From Microbacterium murale (lineage in GTDB: Bacteria; Actinomycetota; Actinomycetes; Actinomycetales; Microbacteriaceae), in assembly GCF_030815955.1 (NCBI RefSeq), contig NZ_JAUSXK010000001.1, forward strand, positions 3,844,001 through 3,908,000: a DNA stretch of 64,000 bases. The letters are read 5' to 3'. Made by a program: the position numbers and the translations under genes. Shown here piece by piece: positions 63,774 through 64,000 of this stretch (its first letter is position 1; every line of letters starts with the position of its first letter). Under the pieces are notes generated by a model, which searched no databases, was not told where the DNA came from, and was given only the letters and a program-made list of their open reading frames with translations.

Positions 63774-64000
63774 ATGAAGCCCGACGAGCTTTGGCTGGCG
63801 CAAGACGGCAACTTCGCCCAGGTACGCGTCAAAGGCCCTGTGGCGCGGTTCGCGAGTTACGTCGGCGGTGTGATCGAACTGCTCATCGGCCCCGCGTTGA
63901 TGATCACCCTCGCAGTCGTCGGGGCGTTCGAGTTGCCCACGCTGATCGGCGGGGTGGCGATCATCATCGTCGTGGGCGGGCTCGGACTGGCAACGATCGT
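63774..64000 (+). CDS. Membrane protein, partial at right edge
   Basis: The 75 visible codons begin MKPDELWLAQDGNFAQVRVKG, followed by two membrane helices (YVGGVIELLIGPALMITLAV and LIGGVAIIIVVGGLGLATI). The gene continues past the window. The visible part is insufficient for assignment. Confidence 0.7.
   Translation, partial: MKPDELWLAQDGNFAQVRVKGPVARFASYVGGVIELLIGPALMITLAVVGAFELPTLIGGVAIIIVVGGLGLATI

Overview
The window looks like a chromosomal segment of a high-GC actinobacterium of the family Microbacteriaceae, most likely Microbacterium or a close relative. This rests on gene content: small families largely confined to this lineage (DUF3000, DUF3093, DUF3159, DUF3710, DUF4191, DUF4193, DUF7455, DUF7882), SepH, polyphosphate glucokinase, two glutamine synthetases with GlnE, and GlnR-type operators. 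Assignments come from reading the proteins, not from a database search.

Layout. 1-810: three small unrecognised genes, possibly the edge of an integrated element next to a tRNA. 811-1410: four tRNA genes (Val-GAC, Cys, Gly on the minus strand, Val-CAC on the plus strand). 1433-8353: accessory-type genes (a DHFR-like reductase, an XRE/cupin regulator divergent from a thioredoxin-reductase-like enzyme plus methyltransferase, an SPW membrane protein, a DUF1611/DgcN-like protein, a MerR regulator, a GIY-YIG protein, a lone PemK/MazF-like protein). 8397-19492: ammonium transporter with GlnR sites, ZapE, a rhodanese/SufE pair, a hydrolase, DUF3000 with RNase D, the fadA/fadB pair and a band-7 protein. 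19543-27943: a membrane-protein gene broken by an in-frame TGA, dxs, aconitase behind a long perfect palindrome, and the dut-DUF3710-DUF3159 operon.

28142-36314: SepH, a phosphodiesterase-like protein, the two DNA topoisomerase IV-type subunits (parC, parE) and an arginase-family gene coupled to parE. 36340-42609: a cell-envelope-flavoured cluster with two complementary alanine-racemase-like genes, two divergent ATP-grasp paralogues, MurJ and a CofE-like ligase. 42606-49788: the primary sigma factor, a PAC2 protein, leucyl aminopeptidase, lipoamide dehydrogenase and a 2-oxo-acid dehydrogenase E2. 49802-58271: a one-pass membrane protein, a RimK-RCK_C fusion divergent from a retropepsin-like protease, RDD protein, glnA with a textbook GlnR box, a CPBP protease and a lipid kinase. 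58308-64000: glnE, a second glutamine synthetase, a short SPOR-like protein, ppgK and the start of a membrane protein.

How the parts work together. amt, glnA, glnA2 and glnE form a nitrogen-assimilation set; GlnR-type sites precede amt and glnA. lpdA, sucB and acnA serve the TCA cycle; fadA/fadB carry beta-oxidation. The most unusual candidate system is 36340-39100: one racemase-like protein keeps the PLP lysine barrel but has lost the catalytic tyrosine, while the adjacent, translationally coupled protein has lost the lysine barrel but keeps the tyrosine domain. They may form an obligate heterodimeric racemase feeding the coupled ATP-grasp enzyme. At least a dozen genes carry a -10-like hexamer exactly 6-7 nt upstream of the start codon, which predicts leaderless mRNAs. 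No intergenic stretch longer than 300 bp lacks an RNA or protein gene.
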